A stretch of DNA of 33,952 nt from a virus. Within the stretch, counting starts at the first letter, position 1; each line of letters opens with the position of its first letter. The stretch is from positions 1 through 33,952 of the IMG/VR virus record IMGVR_UViG_3300027973_000134. One strand, 5' to 3'. A program made the translations under genes and the position numbers. Under the pieces are notes generated by a model. The model was not told where the DNA came from. It was given only the letters and a program-made list of their open reading frames with translations, and did not search any database. Shown here piece after piece: positions 1 to 6,066 of the stretch.

Positions 1-248
1 TATATTATAGCGTCTTTTGGAATTACTACTTCATTGTAGTTATTACTATAAATTTCCAGTCGTTCCAGTCGTTCCAGTTGTTCCAGTTGTTGCAGTCGTT
101 CCAGTTGTTGCAGTTGTTGCAGTTGTTGCAGTTGTTGCAGTTCTAAAATTCTATTCTTTAAAACTTTTGCAACCTTTCCAAGCGCTATTCTTCTTTTATG
201 CCAATCTGTTTGTTTTAGTATTCCATCAATATATTTCTGAGGAATATT
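1..248. repeat. left copy of terminal direct repeat (genome overlap)
   Basis: Bases 1-248 repeat bases 33732-33952 in the same orientation. The only difference I see is three extra 9-base units in the left copy, which makes it 248 bases against 221. The repeat lies inside one gene, and joining the ends restores an uninterrupted methyltransferase reading frame with its DPPY motif. The simplest reading is a circular or circularly permuted genome whose contig ends overlap. A true short terminal redundancy cannot be excluded from sequence alone. Confidence 0.93.
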
Positions 249-689
249 TGGCAATAATTGTTTTAATAGTTTTGGATTTTTGTTTATTACTAACTCATGA
301 CCAGCCCTTTTATATGGTTCTGTTTCTTTGCCAAAAATATAATCTTTTTGATTATTTCCAAAAGACCAAATACACATTACATATCCCACAAACCAATCTT
401 CATAATTATTAGGATTTTTTAGTACATCTTCAAACTTTGCTCTTGTGATAAATTCTAAACATTTTTGTTCATTTAAACCTTTGTTTATTGTTTGGTCTAA
501 TAAAGCAACTACATATTTATTTTTATCATTTGCAATAACATTAAAACCATTTTTATAGAATATTTCTCCAATAGCAAAACCACCACAAAATAAATCTATA
601 ATGGTTTTTTTGTTTGGATTAAAATTTATAATTGTTTGATAAATCTTTTGTGCGGATTTTCTTTTTGACCCCATGTATGGTATTGGCAT
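1..689 (-). CDS. dam: DNA adenine methyltransferase, D12 class (Dam-like), N-terminal part; gene runs across the contig end
   Basis: Transfers a methyl group from S-adenosylmethionine to adenine N6 in DNA, probably to protect phage DNA from host restriction. The start at 689 shares one base with the stop of the ParB-like gene (TAATG), implying translational coupling. Seen in the sequence: PYMGSKRK at residues 4-11, typical of the D12 N-terminus; motif I DLFCGGFAIG at 32-41, the SAM pocket; then the probable target-recognition region; then nine LQQ/LER/LEQ triplets at 184-210. The frame is open to base 1 and continues at 33731, where it reads Y-C-D-P-P-Y and runs to a stop at 33485. The joined protein is 311 residues with nine triplets or 302 with six, normal for Dam-type enzymes. 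The recognition site cannot be read from sequence. Confidence 0.9.
   Translation of the reverse strand, partial: MPIPYMGSKRKSAQKIYQTIINFNPNKKTIIDLFCGGFAIGEIFYKNGFNVIANDKNKYVVALLDQTINKGLNEQKCLEFITRAKFEDVLKNPNNYEDWFVGYVMCIWSFGNNQKDYIFGKETEPYKRAGHELVINKNPKLLKQLLPNIPQKYIDGILKQTDWHKRRIALGKVAKVLKNRILELQQLQQLQQLQQLERLQQLEQLERLERLEIYSNNYNEVVIPKDAII
60..140. repeat. 9-bp in-frame tandem repeat, nine units (left copy)
   Basis: Nine back-to-back 9-base units of the forms TTGTTGCAG, TCGTTCCAG and TTGTTCCAG. On the coding (minus) strand each unit is three codons, giving LQQ four times, then LER, LQQ, LEQ, LER, LER. They are residues 184-210 of the D12 methyltransferase, about 20 residues before its DPPY motif. 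The right-hand copy of the same region has only six units, so copy number differs between the two copies in this one sequence. Because the unit is a multiple of three, gain or loss changes protein length but not frame. Confidence 0.95.
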
Positions 690-1162
690 TATGCTTCAAA
701 TTTATGTAAACATTCTGGACACGTTACGGATTTACTTTGTTTATCTGAATTTCTATCTTCATTTGAATTTATATTGTCAAAATCAATATCTTTATCATCC
801 ATAAATATAGGTAAATCAAGTCCCCAGTTAACTAACTCCTCAGCATTCCAAACATTTGCGAGAATGTCCCAGTCCCATTCCCCACCAGAAACATTGTCTT
901 TTATTAAGAATTCGTTTTCTTGTTCTGGAGTAAGATTATCAGCAATAATGACTGGCACCTCTTTTATTCCAGCCTCAATACAAGCCTTGTAACGCATATT
1001 ACCGCCAAGTATAATCATGTCTTTATTCACAACGATAGGTCGTAAATTTAACATTTCTGGAAAGTCCGTAACCGACTGAACTAATCTTTTGAAATTAAAA
1101 TCCTTAATTATTCTGGGATTTTTAGGATTTATTTTGATTTCGTTTGTTTTTAGAATAACCAT
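689..1162 (-). CDS. ParB/sulfiredoxin-like domain protein coupled to the adenine methyltransferase
   Basis: A 157-residue protein with the ParB N-terminal fold signature. It opens with a short strand and INPKNPR (residues 11-17). The loop GGNMRYKACIEAG at 53-65 matches the ParB GxxRxxA motif, which in recently characterised relatives binds CTP or acts as a nucleotidase. The C-terminus carries CPEC at 148-151, possibly half of a metal site. There is no ParA partner and no HTH domain, so plasmid-type partition is unlikely. Phage ParB-like proteins are often next to DNA methyltransferases, as here, where the stop overlaps the methyltransferase start. Its start overlaps the end of the small membrane protein gene by 13 bases. 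The exact role is not known. Confidence 0.8.
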   Translation of the reverse strand: MVILKTNEIKINPKNPRIIKDFNFKRLVQSVTDFPEMLNLRPIVVNKDMIILGGNMRYKACIEAGIKEVPVIIADNLTPEQENEFLIKDNVSGGEWDWDILANVWNAEELVNWGLDLPIFMDDKDIDFDNINSNEDRNSDKQSKSVTCPECLHKFEA

Positions 1163-1383
1163 GAAAAAAGGTATTTAAGTGAGAATACAAGAGTTAAAAC
1201 AAAAGTAACTATTGTTACTCTTATCAATGAATTTTTAAGTTCGTCAAGGTCTTTAAACCAGATACGAATATCAAAATGATTAACAAGTGGATTGATTACA
1301 CATATTGCACGATCAGCAAAGTAAAGTGAAATATAAATAGGAATTAAAACCAATCCTAATGTAATTTTTAAATATCTTTTCAT
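1150..1383 (-). CDS. small two-helix membrane protein
   Basis: A 77-residue protein I do not recognise. Two hydrophobic stretches, about residues 6-24 (ITLGLVLIPIYISLYFA) and 56-76 (VTIVTFVLTLVFSLKYLFSWL), flank a charged middle containing WFKDLDELKNS, which suggests an inner-membrane hairpin. It overlaps the ParB-like gene by 13 bases and lies downstream of the SSB-like gene after a stable hairpin. Small phage membrane proteins in early regions are sometimes superinfection-exclusion or host-takeover factors; here that is only a possibility. Confidence 0.7.
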   Translation of the reverse strand: MKRYLKITLGLVLIPIYISLYFADRAICVINPLVNHFDIRIWFKDLDELKNSLIRVTIVTFVLTLVFSLKYLFSWLF

Positions 1384-1400
1384 TTTTTGTTTATGTTAAA

Positions 1401-1426
1401 TTCCCCAGATATTTTTTTCTGGGGAA
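1401..1426 (-). terminator. perfect 9-bp hairpin after the SSB-like gene
   Basis: TTCCCCAGA at 1401-1409 pairs perfectly with TCTGGGGAA at 1418-1426 across a short A/T loop. It lies just past the stop of the SSB-like gene (1437). In the leftward direction the run after the stem is TTTAACA, short for a classic terminator. It may be a weak terminator, a processing site or an mRNA-stabilising 3' stem. Confidence 0.55.
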
Positions 1427-1436
1427 TAGATTAATA

Positions 1437-1730
1437 TTAAAACGGTAAATCGTCGTCCTCTGGAATATCACTTACAACTATTGGTTCTGGTTCTTTTTTC
1501 TTTGGAGTTCCAAAATTTCCAATATAGACATTTTTTTCTTGGCTGTCTTTTGGTTTTGACAATTGTAATTGAGCAATCTTATCGTATTGGTCTGGTTCTT
1601 CATTAAACCAAAGGTTAACGTTTACATAAATTTTCCCATTAGCCGCTTTGCTAAATGCTGGATTCCCTTCTTTTGCTTTTTCGTTTAGTTCTGATAGGCA
1701 GATACTTCCGATAAATAGTTTATTTTCCAT
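1437..1730 (-). CDS. single-stranded DNA-binding-like protein
   Basis: A 97-residue protein ending in DDDLPF (92-97), the acidic tip that SSB proteins, especially those of Bacteroidota, use to dock replication and repair partners. The preceding linker is rich in P, K and E. The first 60 residues carry short alternating hydrophobic strands (KLFIGSICLSEL, KIYVNVNLWF, KIAQLQLSK) compatible with a small OB fold. It is shorter than a cellular SSB of about 140-180 residues. The same strand encodes an ERF annealing protein and an exonuclease further upstream, which fits a role coating ssDNA in replication and recombination. The fold is inferred; the tail is directly visible. Confidence 0.72.
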   Translation of the reverse strand: MENKLFIGSICLSELNEKAKEGNPAFSKAANGKIYVNVNLWFNEEPDQYDKIAQLQLSKPKDSQEKNVYIGNFGTPKKKEPEPIVVSDIPEDDDLPF

Positions 1731-1767
1731 TGTTTTTATTTTTTGTAAATATAATAAAATTATTACT

Positions 1768-1953
1768 TTATAGCCAAAAAGTGAATAATAAAATAAGAAT
1801 GACCGAAACGATTAACGTAAACAGAAAACTTTTTTCATCGTATTTTCTTTGTTTATGCTTAATCATTTGTTTGTGTTGGTCGAATACTACCTTTTTTGTT
1901 TTTAAGGTCTTTAAATCGCTTCTTTTTACTATTCTCCTTTCCGTTCTGTTCAT
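1768..1953 (-). CDS. small tail-anchored membrane protein
   Basis: A 61-residue protein not matching a family I know. Residues 1-42 are highly charged, with a run of K, R, D and E (KRSDLKTLKTKKVVFDQHKQ) ending in KQRKYDEK. Residues 43-61 (SFLFTLIVSVILILLFTFWL) form one strong membrane helix reaching the C-terminus. That is a tail-anchored layout with a basic cytoplasmic domain. It ends about 40 bases before the SSB-like start. The opposite strand is open over the same bases, but neighbour direction and the clear membrane pattern favour this one. Confidence 0.6.
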   Translation of the reverse strand: MNRTERRIVKRSDLKTLKTKKVVFDQHKQMIKHKQRKYDEKSFLFTLIVSVILILLFTFWL

Positions 1954-1957
1954 GATC

Positions 1958-2287
1958 TTAGATTTTATTTTCTATTTTTATTGCTTTTATGATTTCTTTA
2001 TGGGTTAAAAAGGTTTTGTCCTCTCCAATATACTGGTATGAAATAAGTCCAGTTTCTGAATCAATTGATCCAAATAAAGAGTATTCAATATTTTCGTGAT
2101 ATTCTTTTGAACAAAAATTTGCTTTTTTAACAATTTTACCTTTTAAATTTTTATATATCTTTAGGGGAAAGTCAATATAATTTTCTTTTTTTGACGCTTT
2201 TTCTTCCCAGTCTTTTACATAATTGTCAATTTTATTTTTCACTTTATTTTTTTTTAACCATTCTGAGTACTTTATTTCTTCGTCCAT
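1958..2287 (-). CDS. hypothetical charged protein, 109 aa
   Basis: I do not recognise this protein. It is rich in lysine and glutamate. The first 40 residues look helical (EEIKYSEWLKKNKVKNKIDN) and the second half has short beta-like strands (IEYSLFGSIDSETGLISYQY). There is no cysteine pair, membrane segment or known catalytic motif. It sits 4 bases upstream of the tail-anchored protein gene and 7 bases downstream of a 58-residue gene, so it is a cotranscribed early gene. Confidence 0.65.
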   Translation of the reverse strand: MDEEIKYSEWLKKNKVKNKIDNYVKDWEEKASKKENYIDFPLKIYKNLKGKIVKKANFCSKEYHENIEYSLFGSIDSETGLISYQYIGEDKTFLTHKEIIKAIKIENKI

Positions 2288-2294
2288 AATTATT

Positions 2295-2471
2295 TTATTT
2301 ATATGTTAAATCATGATTTTCTAACCCTTTTAAATAAACTTCTTTGATATGCTTTTTTTCTATTTCCTTAGCATAATCAAAAGCGATTTTCCACTCGAAA
2401 TAATCAAAAGGTTCTTTTTTTTGACCCTCTAATATTTTTTCTAACCATTCTATTGCTGTGTCTTTTTTCAT
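2295..2471 (-). CDS. short hypothetical protein, 58 aa
   Basis: Found by reading the gap between two longer genes. ATG at 2471 opens 58 codons to a TAA at 2295. The product begins MKKDTAIEWLEKILEGQKKE and contains the aromatic patch FDYFEWKIAFDYAKEIEKKH. This is an amphipathic helical protein resembling many small early phage proteins of Bacteroidota in style. The start is only 1 base from the stop of the upstream HExxH gene, and 7 bases separate its own stop from the next start, which supports a real, tightly packed gene. Function unknown. Confidence 0.72.
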   Translation of the reverse strand: MKKDTAIEWLEKILEGQKKEPFDYFEWKIAFDYAKEIEKKHIKEVYLKGLENHDLTYK

Positions 2472-2472
2472 C

Positions 2473-2856
2473 TTAAAAAATTATTTTAATTATATCCAGT
2501 GCCAGAATTTCTGCATCTGTAATTATTTCCTCCTCTTTTTCTTGTAAGTTATTCCAATGCTTTTCAAACTGGTAATGCGTGGATTCATGGAATATTAGCC
2601 CAAAATTTTCAGCCATGTTTTTTGTAAGTGCTGAGGAATTAATAAACAAATAATACATATCAGTTGTTTGTGGATATAGATTTTGCATTCCATCAAAGTA
2701 CGTACCGCCTTGTGCTATTCGATCAATGCACCCTTGACGATTTAAACCATGTAATTCGTCAACTTCAAAATAATTAAATAATGCCAGCGCTGAGGTTCCA
2801 ACTAATAAAGTTAAATCCATACGAACCAGTTTTGCTATTGTTATTTTATTCTCCAT
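2473..2856 (-). CDS. putative zinc metallopeptidase-like protein (HExxH)
   Basis: The chosen start at 2856 gives 127 residues beginning MENKITIAKL. A longer frame reaches 2928 but would overlap the exonuclease gene by 71 bases, whereas 2856 sits just past that gene's stop. Residues 90-94 read HESTH, the HExxH zinc and catalytic motif of zincins. A glutamate at 116 in DAEILALDII lies about 22 residues later, where gluzincin or ImmA-like enzymes carry a third ligand. The segment before it (MYYLFINSSALTKN) looks like a beta strand followed by an active-site helix. It sits in the recombination operon. Peptidase activity is inferred from the motif only and the substrate is unknown. Confidence 0.65.
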   Translation of the reverse strand: MENKITIAKLVRMDLTLLVGTSALALFNYFEVDELHGLNRQGCIDRIAQGGTYFDGMQNLYPQTTDMYYLFINSSALTKNMAENFGLIFHESTHYQFEKHWNNLQEKEEEIITDAEILALDIIKIIF

Positions 2857-2857
2857 T

Positions 2858-3601
2858 TTATAGGATTTTAAACATGATTTTATTGTAATATTCAGTTGCA
2901 TATTGTCGAGCAATTTTTGCTTTTTCAATTATTTGCTTTTCAATTTCCAGATCACGTTCATAAGTAATTGTAGTTATTCTTAAAGCTGGATCTAATCCTT
3001 CCATGTTATGCAAATCAAAAGGTTCGTACCCTCTTAATTCATCTGGAGTAGTCATTAAACAATATGTAACCTCAGCACTTTCGCATCCAGTTAACATCAT
3101 ATAACCTCGCATTTGATATTCATAAGCCACGTTATGTGCATCGCTTTGAAAGATTGGAAAGGTATTTTTTGACCAACTACACTTAATGTCGATTATTTTG
3201 TTGCCATGAATAATATCTGGAGTTCCGCAAATGAAATCGTTTTCATAAAAGTTTTTGTTTTTACTGTATTTTTCTCCATTGAAATCTGCAAGGAATTTAA
3301 TCGCTTTGTCCTCCATCTGGTTTCCCTTGTTTACATACTTATTGTCAAGCACATTAACGTAGCCGTAAACAAGTTGTTTAATAGTTAACTCAACGGATGA
3401 AATTCCAGTTTGTGAAAGTGTAACTGGTGCATCCCTTTTTGAAATCAACTCGTCCCTTGTTTCTGCTTGTTTTTCTGTTAATTTGATTTTCATTAACAGA
3501 TCATTCAAGTTTTTTTCTTGTACGTTTGTCAATCCTACTTTGCCATTAGCAATGTCGCTCAAAGATGAACAACGAAATTTTAAATTTTCCATTTTTTCCA
3601 A
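2858..3601 (-). CDS. YqaJ/lambda-exonuclease-type recombination nuclease
   Basis: A 247-residue PD-(D/E)XK nuclease, predicted to resect dsDNA ends so that the neighbouring ERF protein can anneal the exposed strands. Motifs in order: KGNQMEDKA with E97; GTPDI with D129; IIDIKCSW with D138 and K140, the catalytic D-x-K; and a downstream helix with Y and Q (YEYQMRGYMM, about 165-174) as in YqaJ relatives. Translation could start at 3601 (MEK) or at the in-frame ATG at 3592 (MENLKF); several neighbours begin with MEN, so 3592 is plausible. It starts 4 bases after the ERF gene stop, so the pair is one expression unit. Confidence 0.88.
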   Translation of the reverse strand: MEKMENLKFRCSSLSDIANGKVGLTNVQEKNLNDLLMKIKLTEKQAETRDELISKRDAPVTLSQTGISSVELTIKQLVYGYVNVLDNKYVNKGNQMEDKAIKFLADFNGEKYSKNKNFYENDFICGTPDIIHGNKIIDIKCSWSKNTFPIFQSDAHNVAYEYQMRGYMMLTGCESAEVTYCLMTTPDELRGYEPFDLHNMEGLDPALRITTITYERDLEIEKQIIEKAKIARQYATEYYNKIMFKIL

Positions 3602-3605
3602 TATT

Positions 3606-4205
3606 TTAAATTTGAACTGAGTCGATTAACATTTGTTTTTGATCTTCGGTTGCTGAATATTTAGTTCCAATTAAGGATAAAACTTTTTCAGCCAAGTTTT
3701 CATTGATTGCATGGACTACATTCTCGTTCGTCAATGCAGTAATTTTTGGAATCGTTACCGTTGCTTTTTTAGGTTCTTCCTTTCCATGCGTGTTTGTTGA
3801 ATCGGAATCTTTTGTGTCGTCAATTAAAAACAAGGCATTTAATGCGTATTTTCGTGCGTATGAAGAAGATGATCCAGTTATCTGGCTTCCGTCCATTCCT
3901 TTTTTAATTTCTTCTTCACGTGCGAATCCGTTTACTGTAATCCTTTCGAATTTATAAACGAAAGTTGCGATTGCTTTCACATAATGCCGAGTACCCATTA
4001 CAACCAAATCATCGTCCAGAAATAAAGAACATTCGTATTTCAATAATAAAGGTTTTACAGCCTCTTGAATGTCCTCACAATTTCGGTAGTTATAATTTCC
4101 AAAACTGTTTCTTTGTTTTTTAGGCGCTTTTAATTCATTTTGCACCAGCGTTAACATTTCGTAAACGTCTTTTACTTCTTCTTGTTTGCTCGATTTATTT
4201 TCCAT
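3606..4205 (-). CDS. erf: ERF-family single-strand annealing protein
   Basis: A 199-residue recombinase of the ERF family. The hallmark core is present: GSQITGSSSSYARKYALNAL at 106-125 followed by FLIDDTKDSD, the conserved arginine/tyrosine helix and acidic end. The N-terminal part (LVQNELKAPKKQRNSFGNYN) matches ERF entry sequences of the form K..N.fg.Y.Y. ERF proteins anneal complementary ssDNA and promote circularisation or recombination of linear phage DNA. The next gene is the partner exonuclease, and an SSB-like gene follows. A variable C-terminal tail (140-199) probably contacts partners. Confidence 0.9.
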   Translation of the reverse strand: MENKSSKQEEVKDVYEMLTLVQNELKAPKKQRNSFGNYNYRNCEDIQEAVKPLLLKYECSLFLDDDLVVMGTRHYVKAIATFVYKFERITVNGFAREEEIKKGMDGSQITGSSSSYARKYALNALFLIDDTKDSDSTNTHGKEEPKKATVTIPKITALTNENVVHAINENLAEKVLSLIGTKYSATEDQKQMLIDSVQI

Positions 4206-4217
4206 TTTGTTTTTATT

Positions 4218-4376
4218 TTACATTTGTTTTTGCTCCAGTAGTTTGTCGATAATTTTTAAAGCCACGATTATTTGCTTGTTTTTATTGGATACGTCCATGT
4301 CATGAATGTAACCGTACTTCTTTACTTTTAACAAGGTTTTTTCTGCCTTATCATCTAATGTTAGTAATATTTTCAT
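4218..4376 (-). CDS. short hypothetical protein, 52 aa
   Basis: ATG at 4376 opens 52 codons ending at 4218. The product starts MKILLTLDDKAEKTLLKVKK and ends KIIDKLLEQKQM. It is lysine-rich and mostly helical, with no recognisable domain. It is the first gene after the promoter-like box at 4391-4398 and lies 12 bases upstream of the ERF gene, so it probably leads the recombination operon. Confidence 0.65.
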   Translation of the reverse strand: MKILLTLDDKAEKTLLKVKKYGYIHDMDVSNKNKQIIVALKIIDKLLEQKQM

Positions 4377-4390
4377 AGTTCTTTTTTTTA

Positions 4391-4398
4391 CAAATATA
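4391..4398 (-). promoter_or_regulatory. promoter -7 box (TATATTTG, Bacteroidota type)
   Basis: On the minus strand TATATTTG matches the Bacteroidota -7 consensus TAnnTTTG and sits 15 bases upstream of the 52-codon gene that leads the recombination genes. No good TTTG -33 box is visible at the expected distance, so this call is weaker than those at 8579 and 11380. Confidence 0.4.
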
Positions 4399-4412
4399 TA
4401 ACAATTATCTTA

Positions 4413-4721
4413 CTAATCTATTATATTTTTAATTTTTTTTATCTTAACCGATTGATCAGTTAATTCATTTGCAAATAGATCCAGAATAATATCGTATAGT
4501 TGAGACATTTCTTTATATTTATAAACTGAATTCTCAATCGGTAAATCGTTTGTTTCTTCAAAATATTCCCTTTCATCAATAGTTGAATGTTCATCGATTA
4601 TTACTTTTAATTCTGAGGTTGCATCCAGACCGTTTAACGATCCTTTTGCAACCTTTTCAATCAATACCTTTGCTTTGTGCATTAAGATATTAAATCGCTC
4701 CTTTTTCTTATTCATAGTCAT
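4413..4721 (-). CDS. hypothetical protein, 102 aa
   Basis: Not recognised. Largely helical and acidic, with a basic N-terminus (MTMNKKKERFNILMHKAKVL). The middle (DATSELKVIIDEHSTIDERE) and the tail (SVKIKKIKNIID) are charged. No membrane segments, cysteine pairs or nuclease motifs are seen. A second ATG two codons in (MNKKKERF) could be the true start. It overlaps the upstream 82-residue gene by 14 bases and ends just before the promoter-like box at 4391, so it is the last gene of its small cluster. Confidence 0.62.
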   Translation of the reverse strand: MTMNKKKERFNILMHKAKVLIEKVAKGSLNGLDATSELKVIIDEHSTIDEREYFEETNDLPIENSVYKYKEMSQLYDIILDLFANELTDQSVKIKKIKNIID

Positions 4722-4956
4722 TACTTTTTAATAATATTTTAGTCCACCAGTATAGTAGTTCAACTTGTTCTGGTTGGTCAAAGTAAGCACTTTTTTCGAT
4801 AGGTTTTACATCTGAGTCGGCACTCCAACCGTTTGCGTAATATGTAATTTCTATTTTTTGCACGTGACCATAAGTTCGTATAAAAAATTTATGGCTCCTA
4901 TCTTTTGTTTCGAATATCTCAACAGTTAACTGCATTAAATCGTTTAAGTTTTTCAT
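4708..4956 (-). CDS. hypothetical protein, 82 aa
   Basis: Not recognised. It begins MKNLNDLMQLTVEIFETKDR and carries an aromatic-rich middle, KIEITYYANGWSADSDVKP. It ends with a helix containing LLYWWTKILLKS, which is amphipathic rather than clearly transmembrane. The alternating strands around HKFFIRTYGHVQKIEITYY suggest a small alpha/beta domain. It follows a 53-residue gene by 4 bases and overlaps the next gene by 14, fitting a compact early operon. Confidence 0.62.
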   Translation of the reverse strand: MKNLNDLMQLTVEIFETKDRSHKFFIRTYGHVQKIEITYYANGWSADSDVKPIEKSAYFDQPEQVELLYWWTKILLKSNDYE

Positions 4957-4960
4957 GTTT

Positions 4961-5122
4961 TTAGTTTTTTATTTTTTCTGTTATTAAAATCACTGGATCA
5001 ATAATGTATTTTACATCTTGACCTTTTAAAAATTCTTCTGTTCTTAGTATTAAATAAGCGAGATCAATACTGGCATAAATTGACATTTTATCGCTTTCGT
5101 ATCTTGAAACAAATATTATCAT
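4961..5122 (-). CDS. short hypothetical protein, 53 aa
   Basis: ATG at 5122 opens 53 codons, starting MIIFVSRYESDKMSIYASID and ending IDPVILITEKIKN. Its start lies 2 bases past the stop of the upstream 50-residue gene and its stop lies 4 bases before the next ATG, spacing typical of real cotranscribed genes. The pattern of strands and one helix (LAYLILRTEEFL) suggests a tiny globular domain. Function unknown. Confidence 0.66.
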   Translation of the reverse strand: MIIFVSRYESDKMSIYASIDLAYLILRTEEFLKGQDVKYIIDPVILITEKIKN

Positions 5123-5124
5123 AA

Positions 5125-5277
5125 CTATTTTTTAGGAATGTATATATTTCTATCCCACCCTTTTTTGGTTTTTTCGAGTTCCATTTTGTAACATCCGAAG
5201 AACCACATTGACCACTCGTTAAAGTCCTTCGGCTTGTTTGCTGGAAAGACTGTTTTTGAAATTTTAATTGTTTTCAT
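5125..5277 (-). CDS. short hypothetical protein, 50 aa
   Basis: ATG at 5277 opens 50 codons ending with TAG at 5125. The product starts MKTIKISKTVFPANKPKDFN, continues EWSMWFFGCYKMELEK and ends YIPKK. The high tryptophan and aromatic content in so short a product argues against a chance frame. It is the first gene behind the repeated promoter/leader module at 5278-5327. Function not recognised. Confidence 0.66.
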   Translation of the reverse strand: MKTIKISKTVFPANKPKDFNEWSMWFFGCYKMELEKTKKGWDRNIYIPKK

Positions 5278-5340
5278 AATTTCTAAATTTTAAAGTTCGT
5301 ATTCGTTTAACTGTTACAAATATATAATTAATTTATTATA
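5278..5340 (-). promoter_or_regulatory. promoter and leader module, duplicated at 11341-11410
   Basis: CTGTTACAAATATATAA at 5311-5327 is identical to 11374-11390. On the minus strand it contains TATATTTG (5317-5324), a TAnnTTTG -7 box. The bases next to the start codon (5275-5294) match 11338-11357 at 18 of 20 positions. A convincing -33 TTTG is not seen here. The module drives the 5277-leftward gene cluster and lies just after the terminator at 5358-5389. Confidence 0.6.
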
Positions 5341-5357
5341 TAAACCTAATAAAAAGC

Positions 5358-5389
5358 AAAAAAAAAGTAAAGTTTTTTTAAACCTTACT
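5358..5389 (-). terminator. rho-independent terminator closing the replication block
   Basis: AGTAAAGTTT at 5366-5375 pairs with AAACCTTACT at 5380-5389 (10 bp with one wobble, 4-base loop). Reading leftward the stem is followed by nine T residues (5366-5358). It lies about 30 bases after the stop of the homing-endonuclease-like gene and immediately before the next promoter module. Confidence 0.8.
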
Positions 5390-5419
5390 CTAACTTACTG
5401 AAAATGATACGTTTACGGA

Positions 5420-6034
5420 TTAATTATTTTTTTCTTTTTTATAATTTCCTTGCCTTAAAGGTGTGTCAAATGCTTTTTCAATAGTCCAATTTCTTTTAAT
5501 TCTACCTCTTATTGCACCTTCGTTTTTTTGTAGATTTTTAATTTCAATTAATTCAGTAAAAGCAAATGTTTTATTTTTATATACTACAAAAAAAGTATTT
5601 TCTCTATTATTACAATTCTGTTTTGGAGTTACAAACCTACAATTAGAAGGCTCGTAATTTAGGTTTCCATCAATCCTATCTATTTGAAGTCCTTTTTTAT
5701 AACCTGCGTTTATTGCCCAATTATAAAAAGTTAAAAAATCATTCCACTCATCACACAATTTAATTCCTTTCCTTTTGTAAACATCATCATAATGACCATT
5801 AGTCCTTAGTTTAATAGCTTGTAATGTTTTATATAGTTTATGTGCTGACAAACCATTTTTTGTTTTATTCTTGCATCCACAACTTTTAATTTTACCACGT
5901 ACTAAATGTGATTTTCTTATAATTTTTTCAACTCCACAATCACATAAACACAAAAACGCTTTATTTGTTTGACCGCTTGGCAATCTGTAAGGTTCAACTT
6001 CTTTAATAATAGTTAACATATAATATTTTTCCAT
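5420..6034 (-). CDS. homing-endonuclease-like protein (zinc-cysteine cluster, DRID..YEPSNCR motif, C-terminal NUMOD/HTH)
   Basis: A 204-residue free-standing phage endonuclease of the kind that spreads by cutting DNA. Seen: a cysteine cluster, C29, C31, C33, C52 and C54 (LCLCDCG ... KSCGCKN), likely binding zinc; IKLCDEWNDFLTFYNWA at 91-107; and DRIDGNLNYEPSNCRFV at 119-135, a signature repeated in many phage HNH/AP2-type homing endonucleases, followed by QNCNNREN. The last 50 residues (FAFTELIEIKNLQKNEGAIR) resemble a NUMOD/HTH DNA-binding module. It is the last gene of the replication operon, before a terminator, a common landing place for such mobile genes. Nuclease activity is inferred from the family. 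Confidence 0.75.
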   Translation of the reverse strand: MEKYYMLTIIKEVEPYRLPSGQTNKAFLCLCDCGVEKIIRKSHLVRGKIKSCGCKNKTKNGLSAHKLYKTLQAIKLRTNGHYDDVYKRKGIKLCDEWNDFLTFYNWAINAGYKKGLQIDRIDGNLNYEPSNCRFVTPKQNCNNRENTFFVVYKNKTFAFTELIEIKNLQKNEGAIRGRIKRNWTIEKAFDTPLRQGNYKKEKNN

Positions 6035-6066
6035 AACTTTAAAATTACATAGTTTATCTTGTAAAG

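Noticed and set aside
17-412. A plus-strand frame of 131 codons with a repetitive VPVVPVV start
   Set aside because: It is the antisense shadow of the methyltransferase repeat; the minus strand carries DLFCGGFAIG and DPPY in frame across the join.
1730-2008. A plus-strand frame of 92 codons over the small membrane protein
   Set aside because: Hydrophobic composition comes from reading A/T-rich antisense; the minus-strand gene keeps the operon direction and spacing.
2473-2928. A longer 151-codon form of the HExxH gene
   Set aside because: It would overlap the exonuclease gene by 71 bases, and the extra residues (MKKQKLLDNMQLNITIKSCL) are antiparallel to no known domain; 2856 sits just after the exonuclease stop.
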